Of a stretch of 21,657 nt of DNA, positions 1-7,250 are shown in pieces. Positions within the stretch are counted from its first letter, which is position 1. The number at the start of each line of letters is the position of its first letter. The stretch lies in assembly GCA_050741255.1 (NCBI GenBank), contig JBOIEQ010000068.1, positions 1 to 21,657 on the forward strand. Reading direction: 5' to 3'. Below the pieces are notes generated by a model that did no database searches, was not told the DNA's origin, and saw nothing but the letters and a program-made list of their open reading frames with translations. The position numbers and the translations under genes were made by a program. Source of the DNA: CAZXNF01 sp050741255 (GTDB lineage Bacteria; Pseudomonadota; Gammaproteobacteria; Burkholderiales; SG8-41).

Positions 1-737
1 TCCATGAACATGCCGCCGTTGACATGCAGGGTCGCCCCGGTGATGTAACCGGCGGCGGGCGACGCCAGAAAAGCGACCGCGGCGGCGATGTCCTCGACCG
101 CACCCAGCCGGCCCAGCGGAATCTGCCCGAGCAGGCCCTTGCGCTGGTCCTCGTTCAGACCCCTGGTCATATCGGTATCGATGAAGCCCGGCGCCACGCA
201 GTTGACCGTGATGTTGCGGCTGCCGACCTCGCGCGCCAGCGATTTGGAGAATCCGGCCATGCCGGCCTTGGCGGCGGCGTAATTGGCCTGCCCGGCGTTG
301 CCCGTCGCACCCACGACGGACGTCACGTTGATGATCCGTCCATAGCGGGCCTTCGTCATGCCGCGCAGGGCGAGTTTCGACAGTCGGTAGACCGACGTCA
401 GATTGGTCTCGAGTACGGCGGCCCAGTCATCGTCGCGCATGCGCAGGAGCAAGGTGTCGCGGGTGATCCCGGCGTTGTTGACGAGGATGGCAGGTTCGCC
501 GGCCTTCTGTACTTCTGCCCAGAACGCTGCACATCCGGCAGCATCGGCCACGTTCAGCACCATGCCGCGCCCCGCGATGCCGGCAGCCTTCCATGCCGCG
601 TCGATCTGGCCCGCGCCTGCTTCACTGGTGGCCGTGCCGATGACGGTCGCGCCCTGTTTGCCCAGCGCCAGGGCGATGGCATGGCCGATGCCACGGCTCG
701 CGCCGGTGACGACGGCGATTTGATCCTGCATGCTCAT
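1..737 (-). CDS. fabG: 3-oxoacyl-[acyl-carrier-protein] reductase FabG (3' end cut by window edge)
   Basis: NADPH-dependent reduction of 3-oxoacyl-ACP to 3-hydroxyacyl-ACP in type II fatty acid elongation, cytosolic tetramer. The protein is a classical short-chain dehydrogenase: the cofactor motif TGASRGIG is at residues 11-18, NNAG at 87-90, and the catalytic Ser-Tyr-Lys set is S140, Y153 and K157 (YAAAK). The C-terminal HVNGGMFM matches the family end, so only the last residue or two and the stop are missing. I start at the ATG at 737, which overlaps the fabD stop as ATGA and has GGGAG about 7 nt upstream; a second in-frame ATG at 731 is possible. It is the last visible gene of the yceD-rpmF-plsX-fabH-fabD-fabG operon; acpP and fabF usually follow in this order in gammaproteobacteria (known for the family, not seen here). 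Confidence 0.97.
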   Translation of the reverse strand, partial: MSMQDQIAVVTGASRGIGHAIALALGKQGATVIGTATSEAGAGQIDAAWKAAGIAGRGMVLNVADAAGCAAFWAEVQKAGEPAILVNNAGITRDTLLLRMRDDDWAAVLETNLTSVYRLSKLALRGMTKARYGRIINVTSVVGATGNAGQANYAAAKAGMAGFSKSLAREVGSRNITVNCVAPGFIDTDMTRGLNEDQRKGLLGQIPLGRLGAVEDIAAAVAFLASPAAGYITGATLHVNGGMFM

Positions 738-1666
738 TTGACGGCTCCCAGGGCCTGCTCGAGCGAGGCAGGATCGGTGATCGCCAGCCCGGTGAGGGAG
801 CCCTCGATCCGCTTCGTCAGCCCCGCCAGCACTTTACCCGGCCCGCATTCCGCGATCACGGTCACACCCTCGCCCGCCATTTTGCGCACGGTCTCGACCC
901 AGCGCACGGGGCTCGCGGCCTGGCGGGATAATGCGTCACGGATCGCCGCGGGGTCGCCTGCGACCGCGACATCCACATTGTTGATGACCGGAATCACCGG
1001 CGCCGCGACGGCGACCTTGGCGAGGTAGTCCCGGAGTTTGTCTGCTGCGGGCTTGAGCAGCGATGCGTGGAACGGCGCCGATACCGGCAGCATGAGCGCA
1101 CGCTTGGCGCCGCGTTTTTTCGAGGCTTCTGCAGCGCGCTCCACCGCACCCTTGTGGCCGGCGATCACCACCTGGGCCGGCGCGTTGAAGTTGACGGCCT
1201 CGACCACCTCGCCCTGCGCGGCTTCCGCGCAGGCGGCACGCACCGCGTCGTCGTCCAGTCCGAGGATGGCCGCCATCGCTCCGGTACCGAGCGGCACCGC
1301 GTCCTGCATGGCCTGCGCGCGGAAGCGCACCAGCGGCACCGCGTCCTTGAACGCAATGGCGCCCGCGGCAACAAGCGCGGTGTATTCGCCGAGGCTGTGT
1401 CCCGCCACGACCCTGGGTGCCGCCCCGCCGGCCGCCAGCCACGCGCGATAGACCGCATAGCCTGCCGTCAGCATCAGCGGCTGGGTGTTGACCGTCCGGT
1501 TGAGTTCCTCCGCCGGCCCTTGCGCGGCGAGCGCCCACAGGTCCTGCCCCAGCGCCGCGGAGGCTTCGTCGAAAGCCGCACGCACAGCCGCGTTGTCTGC
1601 GAAGGCGTTCATCATGCCCACGGCCTGCGAGCCCTGACCCGGAAATACCAATGCGAATGTCGCCAT
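734..1666 (-). CDS. fabD: Malonyl-CoA:ACP transacylase FabD
   Basis: Transfers malonyl from CoA to ACP, supplying the extender unit for fatty acid synthesis and, by inference, for the polyene pathway at the right of the window. The 310-residue length is normal. Visible motifs are FPGQGSQ at 8-14, the nucleophile elbow GHSLGEY with S91, R116 in RFRAQAMQ, and catalytic H200 in SAPFHASLL. An upstream extension of the open frame exists, but the ATG at 1666 gives the family-typical N-terminus MATFALVFPGQGSQ and has AAGGA upstream. It begins 8 bp after the fabH stop and its stop overlaps the fabG start by 4 bp, so it is an internal operon gene. Confidence 0.98.
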   Translation of the reverse strand: MATFALVFPGQGSQAVGMMNAFADNAAVRAAFDEASAALGQDLWALAAQGPAEELNRTVNTQPLMLTAGYAVYRAWLAAGGAAPRVVAGHSLGEYTALVAAGAIAFKDAVPLVRFRAQAMQDAVPLGTGAMAAILGLDDDAVRAACAEAAQGEVVEAVNFNAPAQVVIAGHKGAVERAAEASKKRGAKRALMLPVSAPFHASLLKPAADKLRDYLAKVAVAAPVIPVINNVDVAVAGDPAAIRDALSRQAASPVRWVETVRKMAGEGVTVIAECGPGKVLAGLTKRIEGSLTGLAITDPASLEQALGAVK

Positions 1667-1674
1667 GCCTGTCC

Positions 1675-2655
1675 TTATTCCCACTTGACCAGTACCGCGC
1701 CCCACGTGAATCCGCCGCCGACGCCCTCGAGCAGCACATGCTGGCCATCCCGGATGCGGCCGTCGCGCACTGCCGTATCCAGCGCGAGCGGGATCGAGGC
1801 CGCGGAGGTGTTCGCGTGCTGTTCCACTGTCGCCACGACTTTATCCATCGAGAGCCCCAGTTTTTTCGCGGTGGACTGAATGATCCGGATATTCGCCTGG
1901 TGCGGAATCAGCCAGTCGATATCCGTTTTTTGCAGATGGGCGGCGGCCAGCGCCTCCTCCGCCACCTCGCTCAACACTTTCACCGCGAACTTGAACACGG
2001 CGGTGCCGTCCATCTGCAGCAGCGGCCGGCCGCTCACCTGTCCGCCGCTGACGCTGCCCGGCACCGACAGGATATCGGCATAGCGGCCGTCGGCATGCAG
2101 ATGGCAGGACAGGATGCCGGGACGTGCGCTGCGCTGGAGCACCACCGCGCCGGCACCGTCGCCGAACAGCACGCAGGTGCCGCGATCCTGCCAGTCGAGA
2201 ATGCGCGAATAGACTTCCGCGCCGACCACCAGCGCGGTCTTGACGTTGCCGGCACGGATGAACTGCTCCGCGACCGTCAGCGCGTACACAAAACCGCTGC
2301 AGACCGCCTGCACGTCGAAGGCCGGGCAGCCGTGCGCGCCGAGTTTGTTCTGGAGGATGCAGGCGGTGCTGGGAAACACCATGTCGGGCGTGGTCGTGGC
2401 GACGATGATGAGGCCCAGTTCTTCGGGCGCCACCCCCGCGGCTGCGAGGGCCTTGCGGCCGGCCGCCAGCGCGAGGTCGCTGGCCATCTCGCCGTCGGCG
2501 GCGATGTGGCGGCTGCGGATGCCGGTGCGCGCATAAATCCATTCGTCCGAGGTGTCGACGGTCTGTTCCAGATCCCGGTTCGTCAGCACTTTGGCTGGCA
2601 GATAACTCCCGGTCCCGGTGATGCGAGCGTAGACCCCGGCGTTCCCGGCGCTCAA
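1675..2655 (-). CDS. fabH: 3-oxoacyl-ACP synthase III FabH
   Basis: Condenses an acyl-CoA primer (usually acetyl-CoA) with malonyl-ACP to start fatty acid chains. The protein has 326 residues and the complete catalytic triad: C119 in VQAVCSGF, H252 in IPHQAN and N282 in HANTSAAS. The substrate-tunnel segment SDEWIYARTGI is at 36-46. The start codon is TTG at 2655, overlapping the plsX stop as TTGA; a GGAGG sits 7 nt upstream, and no in-frame ATG occurs before the conserved N-terminus, so I accept TTG. Translation is therefore probably coupled to plsX. The gene lies between plsX and fabD as in E. coli; the Pseudomonas version of this locus lacks fabH at this position (from memory). Confidence 0.97.
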   Translation of the reverse strand: MSAGNAGVYARITGTGSYLPAKVLTNRDLEQTVDTSDEWIYARTGIRSRHIAADGEMASDLALAAGRKALAAAGVAPEELGLIIVATTTPDMVFPSTACILQNKLGAHGCPAFDVQAVCSGFVYALTVAEQFIRAGNVKTALVVGAEVYSRILDWQDRGTCVLFGDGAGAVVLQRSARPGILSCHLHADGRYADILSVPGSVSGGQVSGRPLLQMDGTAVFKFAVKVLSEVAEEALAAAHLQKTDIDWLIPHQANIRIIQSTAKKLGLSMDKVVATVEQHANTSAASIPLALDTAVRDGRIRDGQHVLLEGVGGGFTWGAVLVKWE

Positions 2656-3665
2656 AGTGCGCCCTCCTGGATTGCCGTCATCTGCTCCGAGATGTGCGCC
2701 AGCACGCCGCTGCGCGCTTCGTCCGCGGCGCGTTCGATCGCCACCCGGAAGCCGAGCCGGTCGGCGGAGCCGTGGCTCTTCACCACGATGCCGCGCAAGC
2801 CCAGCAGGCTCGCGCCGTTGTAGCGGCGATGATCGATGCGGCGCTTGAATGCCTTGAGCACGGGCATCGCGACCAATGCCGCAGCCTTGGTCAGCAGATT
2901 CCGCCCGAACTCCTCGCGCAGGTAGGCGGCCAGCATCTGGACGATCCCCTCGGAGGTCTTGAGGGCGACGTTGCCCACGAAGCCGTCGCAGACCACGATG
3001 TCCGTCGTGCCCTTGTAGATGTCGTCGCCTTCGACGTTGCCGTAGAAATTGAGCCCGCTCGCGCGCAACAGTTCGGCGGCGCGCTTCACCACCTCGTTGC
3101 CCTTGATGTCTTCCTCGCCGATGTTGAGCAGGCCAACGCTCGGGCGCGGCTTGCCCTCGACGCTGGAGACCAGCGTCGACGCCATCACGCCGAACTGCAG
3201 CAGGTGTTCCGCCGTGCAGTCGACATTGGCGCCGAGATCGAGCATGTAGACCTGGCCGTTGCGCGTGGGCAGCACCGAGCAGATCGCGGGGCGCTCGATG
3301 TCCGGCAGCATCTTCAGCACGAAGCGCGAAATCGCCATCAGCGCGCCGGTGTTCCCGGCGGACACCGCGGCCTCGGCGGCGCCGTCGCGCACGAGGTTGA
3401 TCGCCACGCGCATGGAGGAATCCTTCTTGCCGCGCAGGGCGCCGGCCGGCGGCTCGTCCATCTCGACGACCTCGGTGGCGGCTTGAATGCGCAGGCGGTC
3501 GGGCGTGGCCCCGGCCCGTTTGAGGACGGGTTCGAGATCCTCCGGGCGCCCTACGAGGATGATTTCCAGGTCTTCCACCCGGCGCAGCGCGTCGAGCGCC
3601 GCAGGGACGGTCACCGCGGGCCCATGGTCGCCGCCCATCGCGTCGATGGCTACCCGCACGGTCAT
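2652..3665 (-). CDS. plsX: Phosphate acyltransferase PlsX
   Basis: Converts acyl-ACP and phosphate to acyl-phosphate, the donor used by PlsY to make lysophosphatidate; a peripheral membrane enzyme linking fatty acid and phospholipid synthesis. The 337-residue length is normal. It starts MTVRVAIDAMGGDHGP, the family signature, and contains the NTGALMAISRF and DLGANVDCTAEHL blocks typical of PlsX. The ATG at 3665 has AGGAG about 8 nt upstream. It follows rpmF after a 110-bp spacer with no gene and overlaps the fabH start by 4 bp at its 3' end. Confidence 0.97.
   Translation of the reverse strand: MTVRVAIDAMGGDHGPAVTVPAALDALRRVEDLEIILVGRPEDLEPVLKRAGATPDRLRIQAATEVVEMDEPPAGALRGKKDSSMRVAINLVRDGAAEAAVSAGNTGALMAISRFVLKMLPDIERPAICSVLPTRNGQVYMLDLGANVDCTAEHLLQFGVMASTLVSSVEGKPRPSVGLLNIGEEDIKGNEVVKRAAELLRASGLNFYGNVEGDDIYKGTTDIVVCDGFVGNVALKTSEGIVQMLAAYLREEFGRNLLTKAAALVAMPVLKAFKRRIDHRRYNGASLLGLRGIVVKSHGSADRLGFRVAIERAADEARSGVLAHISEQMTAIQEGAL
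2663..2667 (-). promoter_or_regulatory. Ribosome binding site deciding the fabH TTG start
   Basis: GGAGG on the minus strand ends 7 nt before the TTG at 2655, within the last codons of plsX. It supports the TTG as the real fabH start. Confidence 0.75.
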
Positions 3666-3775
3666 GCAGTCACTCCTCGCTTCTCGAACGGCGCAGCGTC
3701 GTTATCGTAGGGGGACCGCGCGAAGAAAGGAACACGGCCGGCGAGTCCATGCGCCCCGCAAGGCGCGGTAAAACG

Positions 3776-3955
3776 CTACTCGCCTTTGGTCGGCACGACT
3801 TTCTTGCCGCGGTAGTAGCCGCTGGCGCTGACGTGATGACGCAGGTGCACTTCGCCGGTGGTGGGTTCCAGCGCGATCGGCGGCTTGCCCAGCGCATCGT
3901 GCGAGCGGTGCATCCCGCGCTTGGAGGGGGATTTCTTGTTCTGCTGAACGGCCAT
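3776..3955 (-). CDS. rpmF: 50S ribosomal protein L32
   Basis: Small basic protein of the large ribosomal subunit, 59 residues. It reads MAVQQNKKSPSKRGMHRSHD at the N-terminus and ends KKVVPTKGE, which is diagnostic for L32. It is the cysteine-free form without a zinc ribbon, as in E. coli. The start ATG at 3955 has a strong AAGGAG 7 nt upstream. It sits 43 bp after the yceD stop and before plsX, the standard yceD-rpmF-plsX order. Confidence 0.97.
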   Translation of the reverse strand: MAVQQNKKSPSKRGMHRSHDALGKPPIALEPTTGEVHLRHHVSASGYYRGKKVVPTKGE

Positions 3956-3998
3956 GGTCTTGCTCCTTCGATTCCGGTTGGTCTGTCTCTGTCAGTTT

Positions 3999-4511
3999 CT
4001 ATTGCCTACGCTTCCAGGCCGCCAGTCCCGCGAACGGGTGAGGCTTGGCCGCCTGTGGGGCTGTCTCTGCGGGCGGGAGCTTGACGCTGCTCCCGCACTC
4101 GCCTTCCGCATGCCGCGGCGCAAACGGCAGCGCCAACAGCACTTCATCCTCGACCAATGCCACCGGGTCGAGCGCCTGATCCGCCGGGATCCACTCCGGA
4201 GCATCGGGCTCACTGACCGCGGCATCCGCCTCGGCACCGCTACCGAGCAGCAGCGTGTCCGTGAAGCGGACCGCATGCGGCAGACGACCCAGGCAGCGCT
4301 GGCAACGCAGATTCACGTTGCCGCTGACCGTCACGGTCAACTGCGGCCGGCCCCGTTCGTCGGTGCCCCCATCGATCGTGTAATCGAGAGTCCCGGTCGC
4401 ATCGAACAGGAGATCGCGCAGGCGTTCCAGCCCGGCGACCGCGATACGACCACTGGCCTGTTCGCCGGTGCGCGCGAATTCAACGCTGTCGATTGCGGCC
4501 GGGCCGGACAT
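3999..4511 (-). CDS. yceD: YceD/DUF177 family protein (23S rRNA accumulation protein)
   Basis: DUF177 proteins are linked to 23S rRNA accumulation or large-subunit assembly; the exact molecular role is not settled. With the start at 4511 the product has 170 residues (E. coli YceD is about the same) and begins MSGPAAIDSVEF. Family landmarks are the LRCQRC pair (C70, C73), the VEDEVLLALP block and the C-terminal KPHPFAGLAAWKR. The frame is open further upstream, with another ATG at 4523, but that ATG overlaps the -10 element of a very good promoter, so 4511 is preferred; it would be nearly leaderless. It is first in the operon leading to fabG, divergent from maf. Confidence 0.93.
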   Translation of the reverse strand: MSGPAAIDSVEFARTGEQASGRIAVAGLERLRDLLFDATGTLDYTIDGGTDERGRPQLTVTVSGNVNLRCQRCLGRLPHAVRFTDTLLLGSGAEADAAVSEPDAPEWIPADQALDPVALVEDEVLLALPFAPRHAEGECGSSVKLPPAETAPQAAKPHPFAGLAAWKRRQ

Positions 4512-4521
4512 AAAGGCGCGC

Positions 4522-4550
4522 ATGATAAACTTCACGGCCTCGGGTGTCAA
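4522..4550 (-). promoter_or_regulatory. Sigma70 promoter of the yceD-rpmF-plsX-fab operon
   Basis: On the minus strand a perfect TTGACA (4545-4550) is separated by exactly 17 bp from TATCAT (4522-4527), with T-rich sequence just upstream resembling an UP element. The expected transcription start lies around 4511-4517, at or a few bases before the chosen yceD ATG. This is the best promoter match I see in the window. Confidence 0.8.
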
Positions 4551-4563
4551 AGCGAAAACACCG

Positions 4564-4599
4564 AAAAACAAAGCTCCGGCAACCACTTAGCCGAGCTTT
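4564..4599 (-). terminator. Candidate leftward intrinsic terminator upstream of the yceD promoter
   Basis: Read on the minus strand, AAAGCTC+GGC, a 9-nt loop, then GCC+GAGCTTT (one bulged base) form a 10-bp stem at 4570-4599, followed directly by GTTTTT (4569-4564). No leftward gene ends here. It could stop antisense readthrough from the rluC-sppA operon after it passes through maf, just before the yceD promoter. Alternatively the structure is fortuitous. Confidence 0.45.
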
Positions 4600-4666
4600 C
4601 CCGGCCGTCTCCCGATGATTTTCCCATTCCGCCCGTGTCCCTTCCGGGCATCCTGACTGACCCCGC

Positions 4667-5242
4667 ATGCGGCTGATCCTCGCCTCCACCTCGCCCTACC
4701 GCCGGGAACTGCTGGCCCGCCTGGGTCTGCCCTTCGAAACCGCCGCGCCGGCGGTGGACGAAACGCCCCGGCCGGGCGAAGCGCCGCGGGTCCTCGCCCT
4801 GCGGCTGGCCGAGGCGAAGGCGCGCGCCGTCGGCACTGGCCGGCAAGGCGCACTCGTCATCGGCTCAGACCAGGTGGCGGACCTTGACGGCGCGCCACTC
4901 GGCAAACCCGGCACGCATGACCGCGCAGTCGCGCAGTTACGGCAGTTGCGGGGGCGCCGCGCGGATTTTCACACCGCGCTCGCCATGTTGAATGCCGGAT
5001 CCGGTCTGTTACAGACCGGTGTGGTGACCGTGCGCGTGCATTTTCGCGACTACAGCGACGCGCAGATCGAGCGCTACCTGCTCCGCGAGCAGCCTTACGA
5101 CTGCGCCGGCAGCGCCAAGGTGGAAGGACTGGGCATCGCGCTGCTGGCGGCCGTCGACAGCGACGATCCCACTGCATTGATCGGCCTGCCGCTGATCCGC
5201 CTGACCGCGATGCTGGCCGCGGAAGGCATCGAAGTGCCCTGA
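4667..5242 (+). CDS. maf: Maf-family nucleotide pyrophosphatase, YceF type
   Basis: Maf proteins hydrolyse modified or non-canonical nucleoside triphosphates; the YceF subgroup prefers 7-methyl-GTP (established for E. coli YceF). The 191-residue product starts MRLILASTSPYRRELLARLG and carries the VDETPRPGE, IGSDQV and CAGSAKVEGLG blocks. LASTSPYRR and the CAGS form match the YceF subgroup rather than dTTP/UTP-type Maf. It diverges from yceD as yceF does in E. coli. There is no clear Shine-Dalgarno before the ATG at 4667. It ends 16 bp from the convergent sppA stop, with no obvious strong terminator between them. Confidence 0.95.
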   Translation: MRLILASTSPYRRELLARLGLPFETAAPAVDETPRPGEAPRVLALRLAEAKARAVGTGRQGALVIGSDQVADLDGAPLGKPGTHDRAVAQLRQLRGRRADFHTALAMLNAGSGLLQTGVVTVRVHFRDYSDAQIERYLLREQPYDCAGSAKVEGLGIALLAAVDSDDPTALIGLPLIRLTAMLAAEGIEVP

Positions 5243-5258
5243 CGGGCGACCCTCCCGC

Positions 5259-6209
5259 CTAGCGTAGCGAGGGCCCGGCGCCGCTCTTGAGCCACAGCGT
5301 TTCCGCCATCGCGCCGCCGAAGCGCTTGGCGAAGCGCTCCGCGATATTCTCGCGCGGAGTGAAATCGACGATGTTCTCGGCTTTGATGATGTCGCGCGCC
5401 ACCGAGTCCACATTGCCGTAAGCGTCGGCCAGTCCCAGCTCGATCGCGCGGGAGCCGACCCAGATCAGCCCGCTGAAGATCTCGGGGCCGCCTTTGAGGC
5501 GTGCGCCGCGGCCTTCCTTCACCACCGTGATGAACTGCTGGTGGATTTCGCCCAGCATCTTGTCCACGTACTCTTTTTGTTCCGGTTTCAGCGGCGAGAA
5601 CGGATCCAGGAATTTCTTGTTGTCGCCGGCCGCGAACGCGCGGCGTTCCACGCCGAGTTTTTCCATCGTGCCGGTGAAACCGAAACCGTCCATCACCACG
5701 CCGATCGAGCCGACGAGGCTCGCCTTGTCGACGAAGATCTTGTCGCCCGCCACCGCCACGTAGTAGCCGCCGGACGCCGCCAGATCCTCCACCACCACGT
5801 AGAGCGGCGTGTCCGGATGTTCCTTGCGCAGGCGCTTGATCTCGTCGTTGATGTAACCGGACTGCACGGGACTGCCGCCGGGACTGTTGATGCGCAGGAT
5901 CACGCCCTGCGTGTTGGCATCCTTGAAGGCCGCCTGCAGTCCGCTGGTGATGTTGTCGGCGCTCGCCTGCGAGTCCGCCGCGATCACGCCACGCAGTTCC
6001 ACCAGCGCGGTGTGCTTGCCCGCCGTCCCCTCCCGCTTGCCGACCCAGCCCATGCCGATGAACAGCACGATGAACAGATACAGCATCAGCAGCATCCGGA
6101 AGGCCATGCTCCAGCGCCGTGCCGTGCGTTGCTCGCGGATGGCGGCGAGCGCCACGCGCTCGAGTGCCTGCCGTTCCCAGGGTTCGCCTTGCGAAGTCTG
6201 ATCAGCCAT
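5259..6209 (-). CDS. sppA: S49-family signal peptide peptidase SppA (short form)
   Basis: Inner-membrane serine protease that degrades cleaved signal peptides, with its active domain in the periplasm. The 316-residue product has a basic N-terminus, one membrane segment at about residues 38-54 (LLMLYLFIVLFIGMGW), the NSPGGSPVQS block at 108-117, the nucleophile S146 in AASGGYY, and the general-base lysine in GDNKKF (K198 or K199). Length and layout fit the short single-domain SppA, not the double-length E. coli form. The frame is open upstream, but the ATG at 6209 gives the typical MADQ..PWERQALE start and overlaps the Rieske gene by 8 bp. It is last in the rluC-HAD-Rieske-sppA operon. Confidence 0.95.
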   Translation of the reverse strand: MADQTSQGEPWERQALERVALAAIREQRTARRWSMAFRMLLMLYLFIVLFIGMGWVGKREGTAGKHTALVELRGVIAADSQASADNITSGLQAAFKDANTQGVILRINSPGGSPVQSGYINDEIKRLRKEHPDTPLYVVVEDLAASGGYYVAVAGDKIFVDKASLVGSIGVVMDGFGFTGTMEKLGVERRAFAAGDNKKFLDPFSPLKPEQKEYVDKMLGEIHQQFITVVKEGRGARLKGGPEIFSGLIWVGSRAIELGLADAYGNVDSVARDIIKAENIVDFTPRENIAERFAKRFGGAMAETLWLKSGAGPSLR

Positions 6210-6615
6210 GTTCGTCAGTGCTTTCGTGTTGTGAATCGGGTGCTGCGGATGGTACGGATGAATCGGCAGGATCGGCGTCGCAGTACACGTTGCCGTCGCG
6301 CTCCGTGACCGGTACCGGCACGAGCGCGGCACCCTTGCACGGACCGGCGACGCAGTGGCCGGTGTCCGGCTCGTAGGTCGCGCCGTGCGTGGAGCAGATC
6401 AAGTATACGCCGGAGGCGTCGAAGAACTCACCTTCCGCCCAGTCGAGTTCGATCGGCACGTGGGCGCAACGATTGAGGTAAGCGTAGACCTGCCCCAGAT
6501 AGCGCACGGCGAAGCCCGCCGCCTCGCGGCCGTGCCGCGGGCACAGGAAACGCACGCCCTTGCCGCCGTCGGCGAGCGTGTCGCTCGCACAGATCAGGCG
6601 TGGTGTTCCAGCCAT
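6202..6615 (-). CDS. Rieske [2Fe-2S] domain protein
   Basis: Small soluble Rieske-type iron-sulfur protein of unknown partner. Both cluster ligand pairs are present: Cys-x-His in RCAHVPIEL and Cys-x-x-His in ICSTHGATYEP (C50/H52 and C74/H77 from the ATG at 6615). The remainder resembles ferredoxin-like Rieske proteins of ring-hydroxylating systems, but no oxygenase or reductase is nearby and there is no signal peptide or membrane segment. I start at the ATG at 6615; an in-frame GTG at 6621 is also possible, and both overlap the upstream HAD gene end. A Rieske gene between a HAD phosphatase and sppA also occurs in some other proteobacteria (from memory), so it may serve a conserved but unknown role. 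Confidence 0.9.
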   Translation of the reverse strand: MAGTPRLICASDTLADGGKGVRFLCPRHGREAAGFAVRYLGQVYAYLNRCAHVPIELDWAEGEFFDASGVYLICSTHGATYEPDTGHCVAGPCKGAALVPVPVTERDGNVYCDADPADSSVPSAAPDSQHESTDEHG

Positions 6616-7250
6616 TGCCACAGGGCCTGCGGGGTGTCGACGCAGGCCAGCGGTTGTGCCGCTTCGAGTTCGGCGCGCGGATGCGCGCCGTAGGCGACCG
6701 CTACCGCGGCCACGCCGGCGTGCGCGGCCATTTCCAGGTCGTGCGTGGTGTCGCCGATGACCAGCATGTCCGCGGCCTTCGCATCCAGCAGATCCATCAG
6801 CGTGAACAACATGTCGGGCGCCGGTTTGGACGCGTCTTCCTCGCCGCAGCGCGTGGCCTCGAACAGATGCGCGGTCACCGTGCGCTCGAGTGCCCGCGCC
6901 AGGCCGCGGCGGCTTTTCCCGGTGGCCACGGCGAGCACGTGGCCGCGTTTACGCAGGGCATGCAGCGCGTCCACCGTGCCGGGAAAGAGCGGCACCTCGG
7001 GGTCGCGTGCCGTGAAATGGATGCGATAGCGGTCGACCACGCGGGCGTAATCGGCGGGTGCCAGGTCCGGCAGCACGTGCGCCATGGCGTCGTGCAGGCC
7101 GAGACCGATGATGTGGCGCGCGCGTGCTTCGCTCGGTACCGGCAGCGCCAGGTCGCGGCAGGCGGCCTGCAGCGACGCCACGATGGTGGCTGCCGAATCC
7201 ATCAGCGTGCCGTCCCAGTCGAATACGAGCACGGGAAAACGGTGCGTCAT
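6594..7250 (-). CDS. HAD-IA hydrolase, phosphoglycolate phosphatase-like
   Basis: Predicted phosphatase of the haloacid dehalogenase superfamily, 218 residues. Motif I is FDWDGT with D11 (nucleophile) and D13, motif II is the ATGKSRRG region, motif III is the lysine in SKPAPDM, and motif IV is VIGDTTHDLEMA. The helical cap between motifs I and II is typical of the Gph/PGMB subgroup, but the substrate cannot be told from sequence. The ATG at 7250 overlaps the pseudouridine synthase stop as ATGA, and the two genes are commonly neighbours in proteobacteria. Its 3' end overlaps the Rieske gene. Confidence 0.93.
   Translation of the reverse strand: MTHRFPVLVFDWDGTLMDSAATIVASLQAACRDLALPVPSEARARHIIGLGLHDAMAHVLPDLAPADYARVVDRYRIHFTARDPEVPLFPGTVDALHALRKRGHVLAVATGKSRRGLARALERTVTAHLFEATRCGEEDASKPAPDMLFTLMDLLDAKAADMLVIGDTTHDLEMAAHAGVAAVAVAYGAHPRAELEAAQPLACVDTPQALWQWLEHHA

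Noticed and set aside
3670..3897. 75-residue minus-strand frame overlapping rpmF
   Set aside because: It is out of frame with the clear L32 gene at 3776-3955 and has no family resemblance.
5243..5258. Terminator between convergent maf and sppA
   Set aside because: Only a 4-bp CGGG/CCCG pairing and no U-tract; too weak to call.
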